A DNA stretch of 5,097 nt from assembly GCA_025455985.1 (NCBI GenBank), contig JALOLM010000320.1, forward strand, positions 1 through 5,097, in the 5' to 3' direction. The DNA is from Candidatus Nanopelagicales bacterium (lineage in GTDB: Bacteria; Actinomycetota; Actinomycetes; S36-B12; UBA10799). Below are positions 1-5,097 of this stretch, piece by piece. The position numbers were made by a program, and so were the translations under genes. The notes below the pieces were generated by a model. The model saw nothing but the letters and a program-made list of their open reading frames with translations. It was not told where the DNA came from and ran no database searches. The first letter of the stretch is position 1; every line of letters starts with the position of its first letter.

Positions 1-344
1 GGCGCCTTGGCTCCCGCCTTCCACGGGCCTGCACTCCAGGGCGCGCCGTTGTAGTTGTTATTGCTGCACTGGTCGATCGGGGTCCCGGCCCCCGGGCTGC
101 AATCGGACAGGCTGTTGTTGCCGATGTACCAATTGCTGGGGAACGGGTCGTTGACCGTTCCCGTGATGTTCTTGGCGTTCTCCTTCTCACCGAAGTACCC
201 GAAACCGGCGGTCACCGAGTCACCCATGAAGATGACCGACGGCTGCTCGTCGGCGGAAGCCGGGGCGGCCAGTCCTACGAACGCCAGCGCCATGGCGGCG
301 AAGGTCGCGAGCAAGGTCAGGAAACGATGCAAGATCGGGGCCAT
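1..344 (-). CDS. Secreted SGNH/GDSL-family hydrolase (N-terminal part, runs off window)
   Basis: This is the first 114 residues of a leftward gene whose 3' end lies outside the window. The ATG at 344-342 follows a strong GGAGGA ribosome binding site (348-353) with a 3-nt gap. The protein opens with a Sec-type signal peptide: a short start with His/Arg (MAPILHR), a hydrophobic Leu/Ala/Phe core to about residue 26, and an Ala-Pro-Ala-Ser-Ala end that fits signal peptidase I cleavage near residue 31. Right after it comes VIFMGDSVTAGFGY (about residues 37-50), the block I motif of SGNH hydrolases with the nucleophilic Ser in GDS. The following Asn/Ser/Gly-rich stretch has two Cys (in SDCS and DQCS), which may form a disulfide outside the cell. 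The family contains esterases, lipases and acyl- or carbohydrate-deacetylases. The Gly, Asn and Asp-His blocks are beyond the edge, so the substrate cannot be judged. It is not closely similar to the cytoplasmic SGNH relic at 1605-2242. Confidence 0.85.
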   Translation of the reverse strand, partial: MAPILHRFLTLLATFAAMALAFVGLAAPASADEQPSVIFMGDSVTAGFGYFGEKENAKNITGTVNDPFPSNWYIGNNSLSDCSPGAGTPIDQCSNNNYNGAPWSAGPWKAGAKA

Positions 345-377
345 TAGTCCTCCGCAGTGGCTAGGAGATAGGCACTG

Positions 378-406
378 ACAATAGCGGGGAGAGGTCCTTG
401 ATGGAA
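378..406 (-). promoter_or_regulatory. Possible promoter of the secreted hydrolase gene
   Basis: On the minus strand, TATTGT (383-378) fits the actinobacterial -10 pattern TANNNT. It would place a transcript start near 371 and give a leader of about 27 nt that includes the GGAGGA site. The hexamer 17 bp upstream, TTCCAT (406-401), is a poor -35 match. For the divergent gene at 460 I see no convincing -10/-35 pair in this 115-bp gap. The only structure there is a weak GTAG/CTAC stem at 421-431. Confidence 0.25.
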
Positions 407-459
407 CGACTTGCGCGAAGGTAGTCCCTACATCTGACCCGGGCGAGGACTATGTACCT

Positions 460-1608
460 ATGAGTGGATTGCTGCGGCTGGGAGTTGTGGGCACGTCGAA
501 CAAGGAGAACGAGCACCGCCTGCCGATTCACCCCCAGCACTTTCACCTGATCGATCCCGATCTACGTGAGGCGATGATCCTCGAGTCCGGATACGGTCAC
601 CGCTTCCGGGTGTCGGATGAGCACCTGGCCCAACAGGTGGGGTCTCTCGCCACCCGGCAGGATATTTTCGACCGGGCCGACATCGTGCTACTGCCCAAAC
701 CCACGCTCGCTGACGCGCAGATGATGCGCGACGACCAGATCCTTTGGGGCTGGCCCCACGTGGTGCAGGACCGCGACTTGACGCAGCTGTCCATCGACAA
801 GCGCCTGACTCTGATCGCGTGGGAACAGATGAACCACTGGACCCCGGCCGGCGACTTCATGGTGCACGTCTTCCACATGAACAATGAGATGGCCGGCTAC
901 TGCTCAGTCCTGCAGGCTTTGTCGCTGAGCGGATCGACCGGGCATTACGGGCGTCACCTGCGAGCGACCGTTCTGGGTTTCGGGAACACTGCGCGCGGAG
1001 CGATCACGGCGCTGCAGGGGATGGGCGTTCACGACATCACCGTGCTCACGATGCGCGACGTCCCCGCTGTCGCCTCGCCGATCCCCGGTCTGGTCATGGA
1101 TCACATGGAACGACGGCCGGACCGTTCGGGCGAGATCATCGTGCGCATCCCCGAGGGCCATGTCCCGGTCGCCAAGTTCCTCTCAGAGTTCGATGTCGTG
1201 GTCAACTGCGTCATGCAGGACACGGACAACCCCATGATGTTCGTGACCAACGACGATCTTGCCCACTTCAGTCCGGGCCACCTGATCGTGGACGTGTCAT
1301 GCGACCGGGGGATGGGTTTTGAGTTCGCCCGGCCCACAGGCTTCGACGATCCCATGTTCACCGTTGGCGGCGGGGTCTCCTACTACGCGGTGGACCACAG
1401 TCCGAGCTACCTGTGGGACAGCGCCACGTGGGGGATCAGTGAGGCCCTGATCCCGTTCCTGCGCCCTGTGATGCAGGGCCCGGACCAGTGGGAACGCGAC
1501 ATCAGCCTGCGCGCAGCCATCGAGATCCAGCGCGGCGTGATCCGCAATCCGAAGATTCTGTCCTTCCAGCAGCGGCACGCCGATTTCCCGCACGCCCCGA
1601 TCGGCTAA
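460..1608 (+). CDS. N5-(carboxyethyl)ornithine synthase-like dehydrogenase (alanine dehydrogenase/PNT superfamily)
   Basis: This 382-residue protein belongs to the alanine dehydrogenase/pyridine nucleotide transhydrogenase fold. N5-(carboxyethyl)ornithine synthase, its closest characterised relative, couples pyruvate to ornithine (or lysine) reductively with NADPH. The N-terminal catalytic half shows NKENEHRLPIHP (14-25), LLPKP (77-81), a Trp-Gly-Trp-Pro-His run (96-100) and LIAWEQM (118-124). R20, K80 and H100 sit where alanine dehydrogenase has its substrate-binding Arg, Lys and His. NNEMAG (141-146) leads into the Rossmann domain with VLGFGNTARGA (171-181); GNTARGA is typical of the carboxyethylornithine synthase branch. 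VDVSCDRGMG (277-286) holds the likely catalytic Asp (D282), and YAVDHSPS (309-316) is also branch-specific. At 382 residues it is about 70 longer than the lactococcal enzyme as I remember it. The extra length lies around 200-235 and at the C-terminus. A GAGGA site (445-449) lies 10 nt before the ATG. No signal peptide is seen, so it is cytoplasmic. Family placement is firm; the amine substrate is inferred. Confidence 0.8.
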   Translation: MSGLLRLGVVGTSNKENEHRLPIHPQHFHLIDPDLREAMILESGYGHRFRVSDEHLAQQVGSLATRQDIFDRADIVLLPKPTLADAQMMRDDQILWGWPHVVQDRDLTQLSIDKRLTLIAWEQMNHWTPAGDFMVHVFHMNNEMAGYCSVLQALSLSGSTGHYGRHLRATVLGFGNTARGAITALQGMGVHDITVLTMRDVPAVASPIPGLVMDHMERRPDRSGEIIVRIPEGHVPVAKFLSEFDVVVNCVMQDTDNPMMFVTNDDLAHFSPGHLIVDVSCDRGMGFEFARPTGFDDPMFTVGGGVSYYAVDHSPSYLWDSATWGISEALIPFLRPVMQGPDQWERDISLRAAIEIQRGVIRNPKILSFQQRHADFPHAPIG

Positions 1609-2242
1609 GGCGCCACCGTACGCAGGGCCTCGTCCTTGGCAACGCGCCCGTCGCCGCTGGACACCCCGCGCAGTCGCCGCCATATCCACGGAGCGAAATG
1701 TGCGCGGGCCCAATCGAGGTCACCGGCCAACGACTTGGCCCGGCCTTTGGGGGAGATGGCAGGTAACGGCACCGCCCACCATCCAGGGCGCCCGCCGTCG
1801 TCCACCCCGAGCTCTGCCAGGACTGCGGCGGCGACCCGGGCGTGTCCCTGCGCGTTGAGGTGAAGCCGGTCGGCGTGCCACAGTCGACGGTCGGTGAGAT
1901 GCTGGTGAAGAGCAGCACCTTTCGATCAGGGCTAGCGATGCCAGCTACCGCCGCGTCGTACCTCTTGAAGAGGTCCGGAAGGTCGGTTCCGCGACGCAAT
2001 ACATCGTTGCCGCCGGCGTGGAAGGTGAGCACGTCGGGCGCGAGGTCCGCAGCGATCGGCAATTGCTCGTGCACGACCTGATCGAGCAACTTGCCGCGCA
2101 CCGCGAGGTTCGCGTACTCGACTGGTTGGCCGACGGCCAAGGCCTGCGCAACGCGGTCGGCCCATCCGCGGTACTCGCCATCTGGGCGCAGGTCATCGGC
2201 CAGACCCTCCGTGAACGAGTCCCCGACGCAGACCAGCCTCAT
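1605..2242 (-). pseudogene. Frameshifted, internally deleted cytoplasmic SGNH/GDSL hydrolase
   Basis: The ATG at 2242-2240 overlaps the stop of the upstream SDR as ATGA, so translation would be coupled. The first frame gives a normal start of an SGNH hydrolase: VCVGDSFTEG with Ser9, ANLAVRGKL with Gly50, HAGGND with Asn79, then KVLLFTSI near residue 115. Beyond about position 1900 this frame loses all resemblance to the family and runs on antisense into the neighbouring gene as far as 1502. The family's C-terminal part continues in another frame: LTDRRLWHADRLHLNAQGH, with the catalytic Asp and His in DRLH, then PLPAISPKGR, LAGDLDWARAHFAPW and a SSGDGR tail, ending at the TAG at 1607-1605. The junction lies near 1887-1900. 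Intact relatives, from memory, have about 255-265 residues, with about 40-50 between the FT(S/G) strand and the LW..DRLH block. Those residues are absent here. Total length is 638 nt, not a multiple of three. I infer a deletion plus frameshift; an assembly error is the main alternative. Confidence 0.8.
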
Positions 2243-3000
2243 GTGATCGTCACGCCGCCGTCGACCACAACGGTCTGTCCGGTCACGTACCCGGCAGCGG
2301 GGCTGGCGAGGAACACGACTGCGGCCGCAAGTTCATCGAGTTCACCCATGCGATCCATGGGTATGCGATGCCGCAGTGAATCCACGTAGCCGGGCGGGTA
2401 CTCCTGGGTCATCTCGGTGGGGAAGAAGCCCGGGGCGATGGCGTTGACGCGGATGCCCTTGCGCGTTGCCCATTGCTGGGCGAGGTCGCGGGTCATGCCC
2501 AGCAGTCCGGACTTGCTCGCCGCGTAGGCAGCTTGAGGCAGCCCTGCCGTGGTGAGAGCCAGGACGCTGCTGATGTTGATGATGCTGCTGCCCGGCTCCA
2601 TGACTCGTCCACAGGCTTGGGCCATCCAGTAGCAGCCGTTGAGGTTCACGTCGATCACACTGCGGAACTGCTCGGGCGTCTCGCGGGTGGCGGGTACAGC
2701 GGTCCCAACGCCGGCGTTGTTGACCAGCACGTCGACCCGGCCGAACGCGGCGATCGCCGCCTCGACCATCGCGGTGCAGTCCTTCGGCTCCGCCACGTCT
2801 GTGGCAACTGCCAGCCCGCGGCGTCCGGCCGCTTCCACCGCCGCGACGGTGTCGGCCAACCGGTCCACACGTCGTGCCCCGACGACCACATCGCTACCGG
2901 CTTCTGCGAGGGCTTTCGCGATGGCGACACCCAGCCCGGAGGAGGCTCCCGTCACCAGGGATACCCGTCCGTCCAGACGGAATCTGTCCAGAACTGTCAT
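2239..3000 (-). CDS. Classical short-chain dehydrogenase/reductase (SDR)
   Basis: This complete 253-residue NAD(P)-dependent oxidoreductase has the normal length for a classical SDR. The cofactor motif TGASSGLG is at residues 17-24 and NNAG at 94-97. The active-site residues are Asn119 (in DVNL), Ser144/145 (in NISS), and Tyr159 and Lys163 (YAASK). APGFFPTEM (189-197) and the C-terminal GYVTGQTVVVDGG are also typical. No acidic residue stands at the end of the second beta strand; GARR (41-44) carries two Arg there instead, which favours NADP(H) over NAD(H). The start ATG at 3000-2998 overlaps the TGA of the upstream TetR gene, and the GAGGAG site lies within the last TetR codons. The stop overlaps the ATG of the hydrolase relic. 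Co-transcription with a TetR gene, and closeness to an acyl-CoA dehydrogenase, suggest a hydroxyacyl-CoA or alcohol/ketone step. The exact substrate is unknown. Confidence 0.88.
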   Translation of the reverse strand: MTVLDRFRLDGRVSLVTGASSGLGVAIAKALAEAGSDVVVGARRVDRLADTVAAVEAAGRRGLAVATDVAEPKDCTAMVEAAIAAFGRVDVLVNNAGVGTAVPATRETPEQFRSVIDVNLNGCYWMAQACGRVMEPGSSIINISSVLALTTAGLPQAAYAASKSGLLGMTRDLAQQWATRKGIRVNAIAPGFFPTEMTQEYPPGYVDSLRHRIPMDRMGELDELAAAVVFLASPAAGYVTGQTVVVDGGVTIT

Positions 3001-3611
3001 GGTTTCTCCTCAAGGTTGGCTGAGACCATTCGCAGGGCCAGGTCTGCGTACAGCGAGGCGATGGTCTGTGGCGGCCAGGTGGCATCGACGCCGTACCAGC
3101 GGCCGATGTCGATGCCCAGCGACAGCAGCGCCATCGTCGTCAGCTTGGCGTTGGCTGTGTCGAAGACCCCTGTGGCCATCCCGGCTTCGACCACCGACTG
3201 GACGTCGCGGCGGATCGCCCTGCGCAGGGCTGCGATTTCCTTGCGGTGTGGCGGGTTCAGCGACACCAGTTCGTAGTTGACTACTCGGGCGAGCGTGTGT
3301 TGCTCTGCGTGGAAGGTCGTGAACGCCGCCATCACCGCGCGCAGCTGTCCAGCCGGATCGTCTGCGTTGGCGATGGCCTCGCGCACGATTTCGCGGGTGC
3401 GGGTGTGACCCTCCAGCGAGATCAGGTACAGCAGTTCTTCCTTGGACTCGTGGTGCACGTACACAGCAGCTGGGCTCATGCCCGCGGCCGCCGCGATGTC
3501 CCGGGTCGTGGTGGCGTGGAAACCCCGCTCGGCGAACGCCGTCCCAGCGGCGGCCAGCAGCCTCTCGCGGGTGCCGGCGGATCTGCCGCCAGTCGCGCCG
3601 CCGTTGGCCAC
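2997..3611 (-). CDS. TetR/AcrR-family transcriptional regulator (KstR2-like)
   Basis: I place the start at the GTG at 3611-3609, giving 204 residues, because GGAGGA (3620-3615) lies 3 nt before it. A TTG 12 codons further up (3647) is open but has no ribosome binding site. The N-terminal TetR DNA-binding domain covers about residues 14-62: TRERLLAAAGTAFAERGF, then the helix-turn-helix TTTRDIAAAAGMSPAAVYVHH, then SKEELLYL. The rest is the all-helical ligand and dimer domain. It ends in DIGRWYGVDATWPPQTIASLYADLALRM (169-195, key residues R171, W172, Y173), an arrangement resembling KstR2-type regulators of acyl-CoA catabolism. The gene is first in a leftward unit with ATGA coupling to the SDR, and its divergent upstream region carries a 20-bp palindrome. 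I infer a local repressor of its own unit and of the divergent SDR/acyl-CoA dehydrogenase genes, with an acyl-CoA as a likely inducer. The family call is secure; the ligand is not known. Confidence 0.9.
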   Translation of the reverse strand: MANGGATGGRSAGTRERLLAAAGTAFAERGFHATTTRDIAAAAGMSPAAVYVHHESKEELLYLISLEGHTRTREIVREAIANADDPAGQLRAVMAAFTTFHAEQHTLARVVNYELVSLNPPHRKEIAALRRAIRRDVQSVVEAGMATGVFDTANAKLTTMALLSLGIDIGRWYGVDATWPPQTIASLYADLALRMVSANLEEKP

Positions 3612-3656
3612 CGGTCCTCCTGATTGTGTGGTTTGTGCACCGAACAACTACCGCGG

Positions 3657-3685
3657 ACATTAACATGCTGAGTAAGCGCTTGCTT
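3657..3685 (-). promoter_or_regulatory. Candidate promoter of the TetR-SDR-hydrolase unit
   Basis: On the minus strand, TAATGT (3662-3657) matches TANNNT and would start a transcript near 3650, with a leader of about 39 nt before the GTG at 3611. The -35 position (about 3685-3680, AAGCAA) is a poor match but falls inside the palindrome at 3668-3687, so a bound repressor would block it. The assignment rests on the -10 match and position alone. Confidence 0.35.
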
Positions 3686-3688
3686 AGT
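3660..3688 (+). promoter_or_regulatory. Candidate promoter of the SDR-acyl-CoA dehydrogenase unit
   Basis: TTAACA (3660-3665) matches five of six bases of a TTGACA -35 box. A 17-bp spacer leads to CTTAGT (3683-3688), a weak -10 box. The start would be near 3695 with a leader of about 20 nt carrying GAGGAG. The palindrome at 3668-3687 would fill the spacer, a usual place for TetR-type repression. The -10 element is not convincing by itself. Confidence 0.3.
3668..3687. promoter_or_regulatory. Probable TetR operator (20-bp imperfect palindrome)
   Basis: The half-sites CTGAGTAAGC and GCTTGCTTAG are reverse complements at 8 of 10 positions, with a perfect AAGCGCTT core centred between 3677 and 3678. 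The site lies in the 103-bp gap between the TetR gene and the divergent SDR gene and overlaps candidate promoters for both. Read on the minus strand, AGCAAGCGCTTACT fits the KstR2 consensus as I recall it (AnCAAGnnCTTGnT) at 9 of 10 fixed positions. One operator serving both directions is the simplest reading. Confidence 0.75.
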
Positions 3689-3714
3689 TGTTTGAAGAGT
3701 CACGAGGAGCAGAC

Positions 3715-4464
3715 ATGACCCGCACCGCAATCGTCACCGGAGGAGCTCGTGGGATCGGCGCCGCCGTATCCCGGCAACTGGCACAGGACGGGATGGCTGT
3801 GGCCGTGCTGGACCTTGACGCCGCAGCGTGTGAGCCCGTGGTCGAGCAGATCACGGCGGCTGGTGGCAACGCCCTGGCAGTCGGTGCGAACGTCGCCGAT
3901 GAGACCGAGGTGGGAGCTGCGGTTGACCGGATCGCCGCAGACCTGGGCGCGCCCACCGTGTTGATCAACAATGCCGGGATCATCCGGGACAACATGCTGC
4001 ACAAGATGTCCGTGGATGACTGGGACGCGGTCATGGCAGTGCACCTGCGCGGCGCCTTCCTGATGAGCCGCGCGGTGCAGCCGTATCAGCGGGACGCGCA
4101 GTGGGGGCGGATCGTCAACCTCTCGAGCACCTCCGCGCTGGGCAACCGCGGGCAGGCGAACTACTCGGCGGCCAAGGCTGGCATGCAGGGACTCACGAAG
4201 ACGCTGGCCATCGAGCTGGGCCGTTTCAACGTGACCGCCAACTCCATCGCTCCCGGCTTCATCCAGACCGACATGACCGCTGCCACCGCGCAGCGCATCG
4301 GGATGGAGTTCGACCAGTTCATCGAGCTCGCCGCATCGCAGATCCCCGTCGGCCGGGTCGGTCAGCCCGAGGACATCGCCAACACCGTGTCGTTCCTGGT
4401 CAGCGAGGGTGCCGGCTTCGTCTCCGGACAAGTCATTTACGTCGCCGGTGGACCCAAGGACTGA
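3715..4464 (+). CDS. FabG-like short-chain dehydrogenase (3-oxoacyl-ACP/3-hydroxyacyl-CoA type)
   Basis: This complete SDR has 249 residues from the ATG at 3715, chosen because GAGGAG (3704-3709) lies 5 nt before it; an in-frame TTG at 3688 has no such site. It shows TGGARGIG (8-15), then LDLD (32-35), whose acidic residues favour NAD(H). It also has NNAGIIRDNML (85-95), Ser137/138 (in NLSS), and Tyr150 and Lys154 (YSAAK). NNAGIIRDN and GNRGQANY are strongly FabG-like. The position of FabG's active-site Asn (N110 in E. coli, from memory) holds His110 (AVHLRGAF). The same VHLRG string occurs in (3R)-hydroxyacyl-CoA dehydrogenases of the peroxisomal multifunctional type 2 kind. With an acyl-CoA dehydrogenase starting 4 nt downstream, oxidation of a 3-hydroxyacyl-CoA in degradation is more likely than fatty acid synthesis. 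Transcription probably starts at the TetR-controlled divergent promoter. Confidence 0.87.
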   Translation: MTRTAIVTGGARGIGAAVSRQLAQDGMAVAVLDLDAAACEPVVEQITAAGGNALAVGANVADETEVGAAVDRIAADLGAPTVLINNAGIIRDNMLHKMSVDDWDAVMAVHLRGAFLMSRAVQPYQRDAQWGRIVNLSSTSALGNRGQANYSAAKAGMQGLTKTLAIELGRFNVTANSIAPGFIQTDMTAATAQRIGMEFDQFIELAASQIPVGRVGQPEDIANTVSFLVSEGAGFVSGQVIYVAGGPKD

Positions 4465-4468
4465 CGCC

Positions 4469-5097
4469 GTGAAGCGCACCATCTACACCGAGGACCATGA
4501 GGCGTTCCGAGCCTCTGCCCGGACGTGGCTCGAGCGGGAGGTGAGCCCGCGCCTCGAGGAGTTCATCGAGGCGAAAGCGATTCCCCGCGACGTCTGGATC
4601 AGCGCGGGGAAGATGGGCTTCCTCGGTCTGGAGATCCCCGAGCAGTACGGCGGATCAGAGGCCGGTGACTACCGTTTCAATGCAGTCCTCAGCGAGGAGT
4701 TGTCCCGGGTCTCGGCGGCGCTCTCGTCCTGCCTGGGCATCCACGCCGACATCGTCGCGCCGTATCTCGCGGACCTCTGCACCGACGAGCAGAAGGAGCG
4801 CTGGTTGCCGCGGTTCTGCTCCGGCGAACTGGTGACGGCGATCGGCATGACTGAGCCCAGCGGTGGGTCGGACCTGGCGGCGCTGCTGACCACTGCCGTG
4901 CAGGACGGCGACACGTGGGTGCTCAACGGCTCGAAGACCTTCATCACCAATGGCTACTCGGCCGACCTCGTGGTTGTGGCCGCGCGGACCACGCCGGGAT
5001 CGGGCGCCAAAGGCATCACGCTGTTCGGCGTCGAGTCCGGGATGGAGGGGTTCACCCGTGGGCGCAAGCTGGACAAGGTCGGGCAGACCGAGAGCGA
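4469..5097 (+). CDS. Acyl-CoA dehydrogenase (N-terminal half, runs off window)
   Basis: The first 209 residues of a flavoprotein that introduces the alpha-beta double bond into an acyl-CoA. The GTG at 4469 is 4 nt after the SDR stop, and AAGGA (4456-4460) lies 8 nt before it. The next in-frame ATG, about residue 49, would cut away the N-terminal helices. The N-terminal helical domain runs to about residue 120 (YTEDHEAFRASARTWLEREV at 6-25, LGLEIPEQYGGSEAG at 52-66). The middle beta domain then shows the family signature GMTEPSGGSDLAA (126-138) and WVLNGSKTFITNGYSADLVV (150-169), which line the FAD and acyl-CoA sites. Members usually have about 380-390 residues, so the catalytic Glu and the C-terminal helical domain lie outside the window. 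It probably works with the SDR just upstream; electrons would pass to an electron-transfer flavoprotein. Chain-length class cannot be told. Confidence 0.93.
   Translation, partial: MKRTIYTEDHEAFRASARTWLEREVSPRLEEFIEAKAIPRDVWISAGKMGFLGLEIPEQYGGSEAGDYRFNAVLSEELSRVSAALSSCLGIHADIVAPYLADLCTDEQKERWLPRFCSGELVTAIGMTEPSGGSDLAALLTTAVQDGDTWVLNGSKTFITNGYSADLVVVAARTTPGSGAKGITLFGVESGMEGFTRGRKLDKVGQTES

Noticed and set aside
452..463. A three-codon upstream reading frame (Met-Tyr-Leu-stop) overlapping the start at 460 as ATGA
   Set aside because: GAGGA is only 2 nt from this ATG but 10 nt from the ATG at 460, so ribosomes should use the latter. Too short to separate from chance.
1609..1650. Possible terminator between the convergent genes, around GGCGCC at 1609-1614
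   Set aside because: It is only a 6-bp self-complementary string inside the hydrolase relic, without a stem-loop of useful length or a T-tract on either strand.
1605..1805. A 66-residue open frame as an independent small gene
   Set aside because: It is the conserved tail of the broken SGNH hydrolase; the family sequence (LW..DRLHLN) continues upstream of its ATG in the same frame, and no ribosome binding site is seen.
1502..2242. A 246-residue open frame reading the SGNH hydrolase as one intact protein
   Set aside because: After about residue 115 it becomes Arg/Ser/Gly-rich, loses the DRLH block and runs antisense through the 3' end of the carboxyethylornithine synthase-like gene. The length is an accident of GC-rich sequence after the frameshift.
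2473..3280. Long plus-strand open frames opposite the SDR and TetR genes
   Set aside because: They are low-complexity Arg/Ser/Ala/Thr-rich shadows caused by high GC at third positions. They match no family, and the minus-strand genes have full motif sets and ribosome binding sites.
3612..3647. TetR start at TTG 3647 (216 residues)
   Set aside because: No ribosome binding site precedes the TTG, while GGAGGA sits just before the GTG at 3611. The extra 12 residues include the codons of that site and resemble no TetR N-terminus.
3700..4482. A 260-residue minus-strand open frame opposite the FabG-like SDR
   Set aside because: It is a mirror frame of a well-supported gene, with no family motifs and no start context.

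Overview
The window is a GC-rich, densely packed stretch from what is most likely an actinomycete (Actinomycetota). This rests on the strong G/C preference at third codon positions, GTG starts, strong GGAGG/GAGGAG ribosome binding sites, ATGA gene overlaps and the typical actinobacterial protein families. No genus can be named from the sequence. Almost every base is genic, and both ends cut through genes.

Left part (1-1608): a secreted SGNH/GDSL hydrolase runs leftward off the window. It is divergent, across 115 bp, from a rightward gene for a 382-residue enzyme of the alanine dehydrogenase/transhydrogenase superfamily. That enzyme most resembles N5-(carboxyethyl)ornithine synthase (an opine-type imino-acid reductase) but is longer than the lactococcal enzyme.

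Middle (1605-3611, minus strand): a compact transcription unit, read right to left. It holds a TetR-family regulator, a classical short-chain dehydrogenase/reductase (SDR) and a second, cytoplasmic SGNH hydrolase, joined by two 4-nt ATGA overlaps. The hydrolase is broken: its N-terminal catalytic blocks and its C-terminal Asp-His block lie in different frames. About 40-50 residues expected between them are missing, so it looks like an internal deletion plus frameshift, or an assembly error. Its stop codon overlaps that of the carboxyethylornithine synthase-like gene, which converges on it.

Right part (3612-5097, plus strand): a 103-bp divergent control region carries a 20-bp imperfect palindrome with an AAGCGCTT core. 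It is very probably the operator of the adjacent TetR. From there a FabG-type SDR and an acyl-CoA dehydrogenase (truncated by the window end) run rightward, 4 nt apart. TetR plus two SDRs plus acyl-CoA dehydrogenase is the usual make-up of a small acyl-CoA degradation locus (fatty acid, steroid side chain or ring, or similar). The regulator probably represses both divergent arms until an acyl-CoA ligand releases it. The substrate cannot be read from the sequence.

I found no RNA genes, CRISPR arrays, insertion sequences or clear terminators. I see no wholly new system. The most informative points are the broken hydrolase, the KstR2-like operator and the long carboxyethylornithine synthase-like enzyme.
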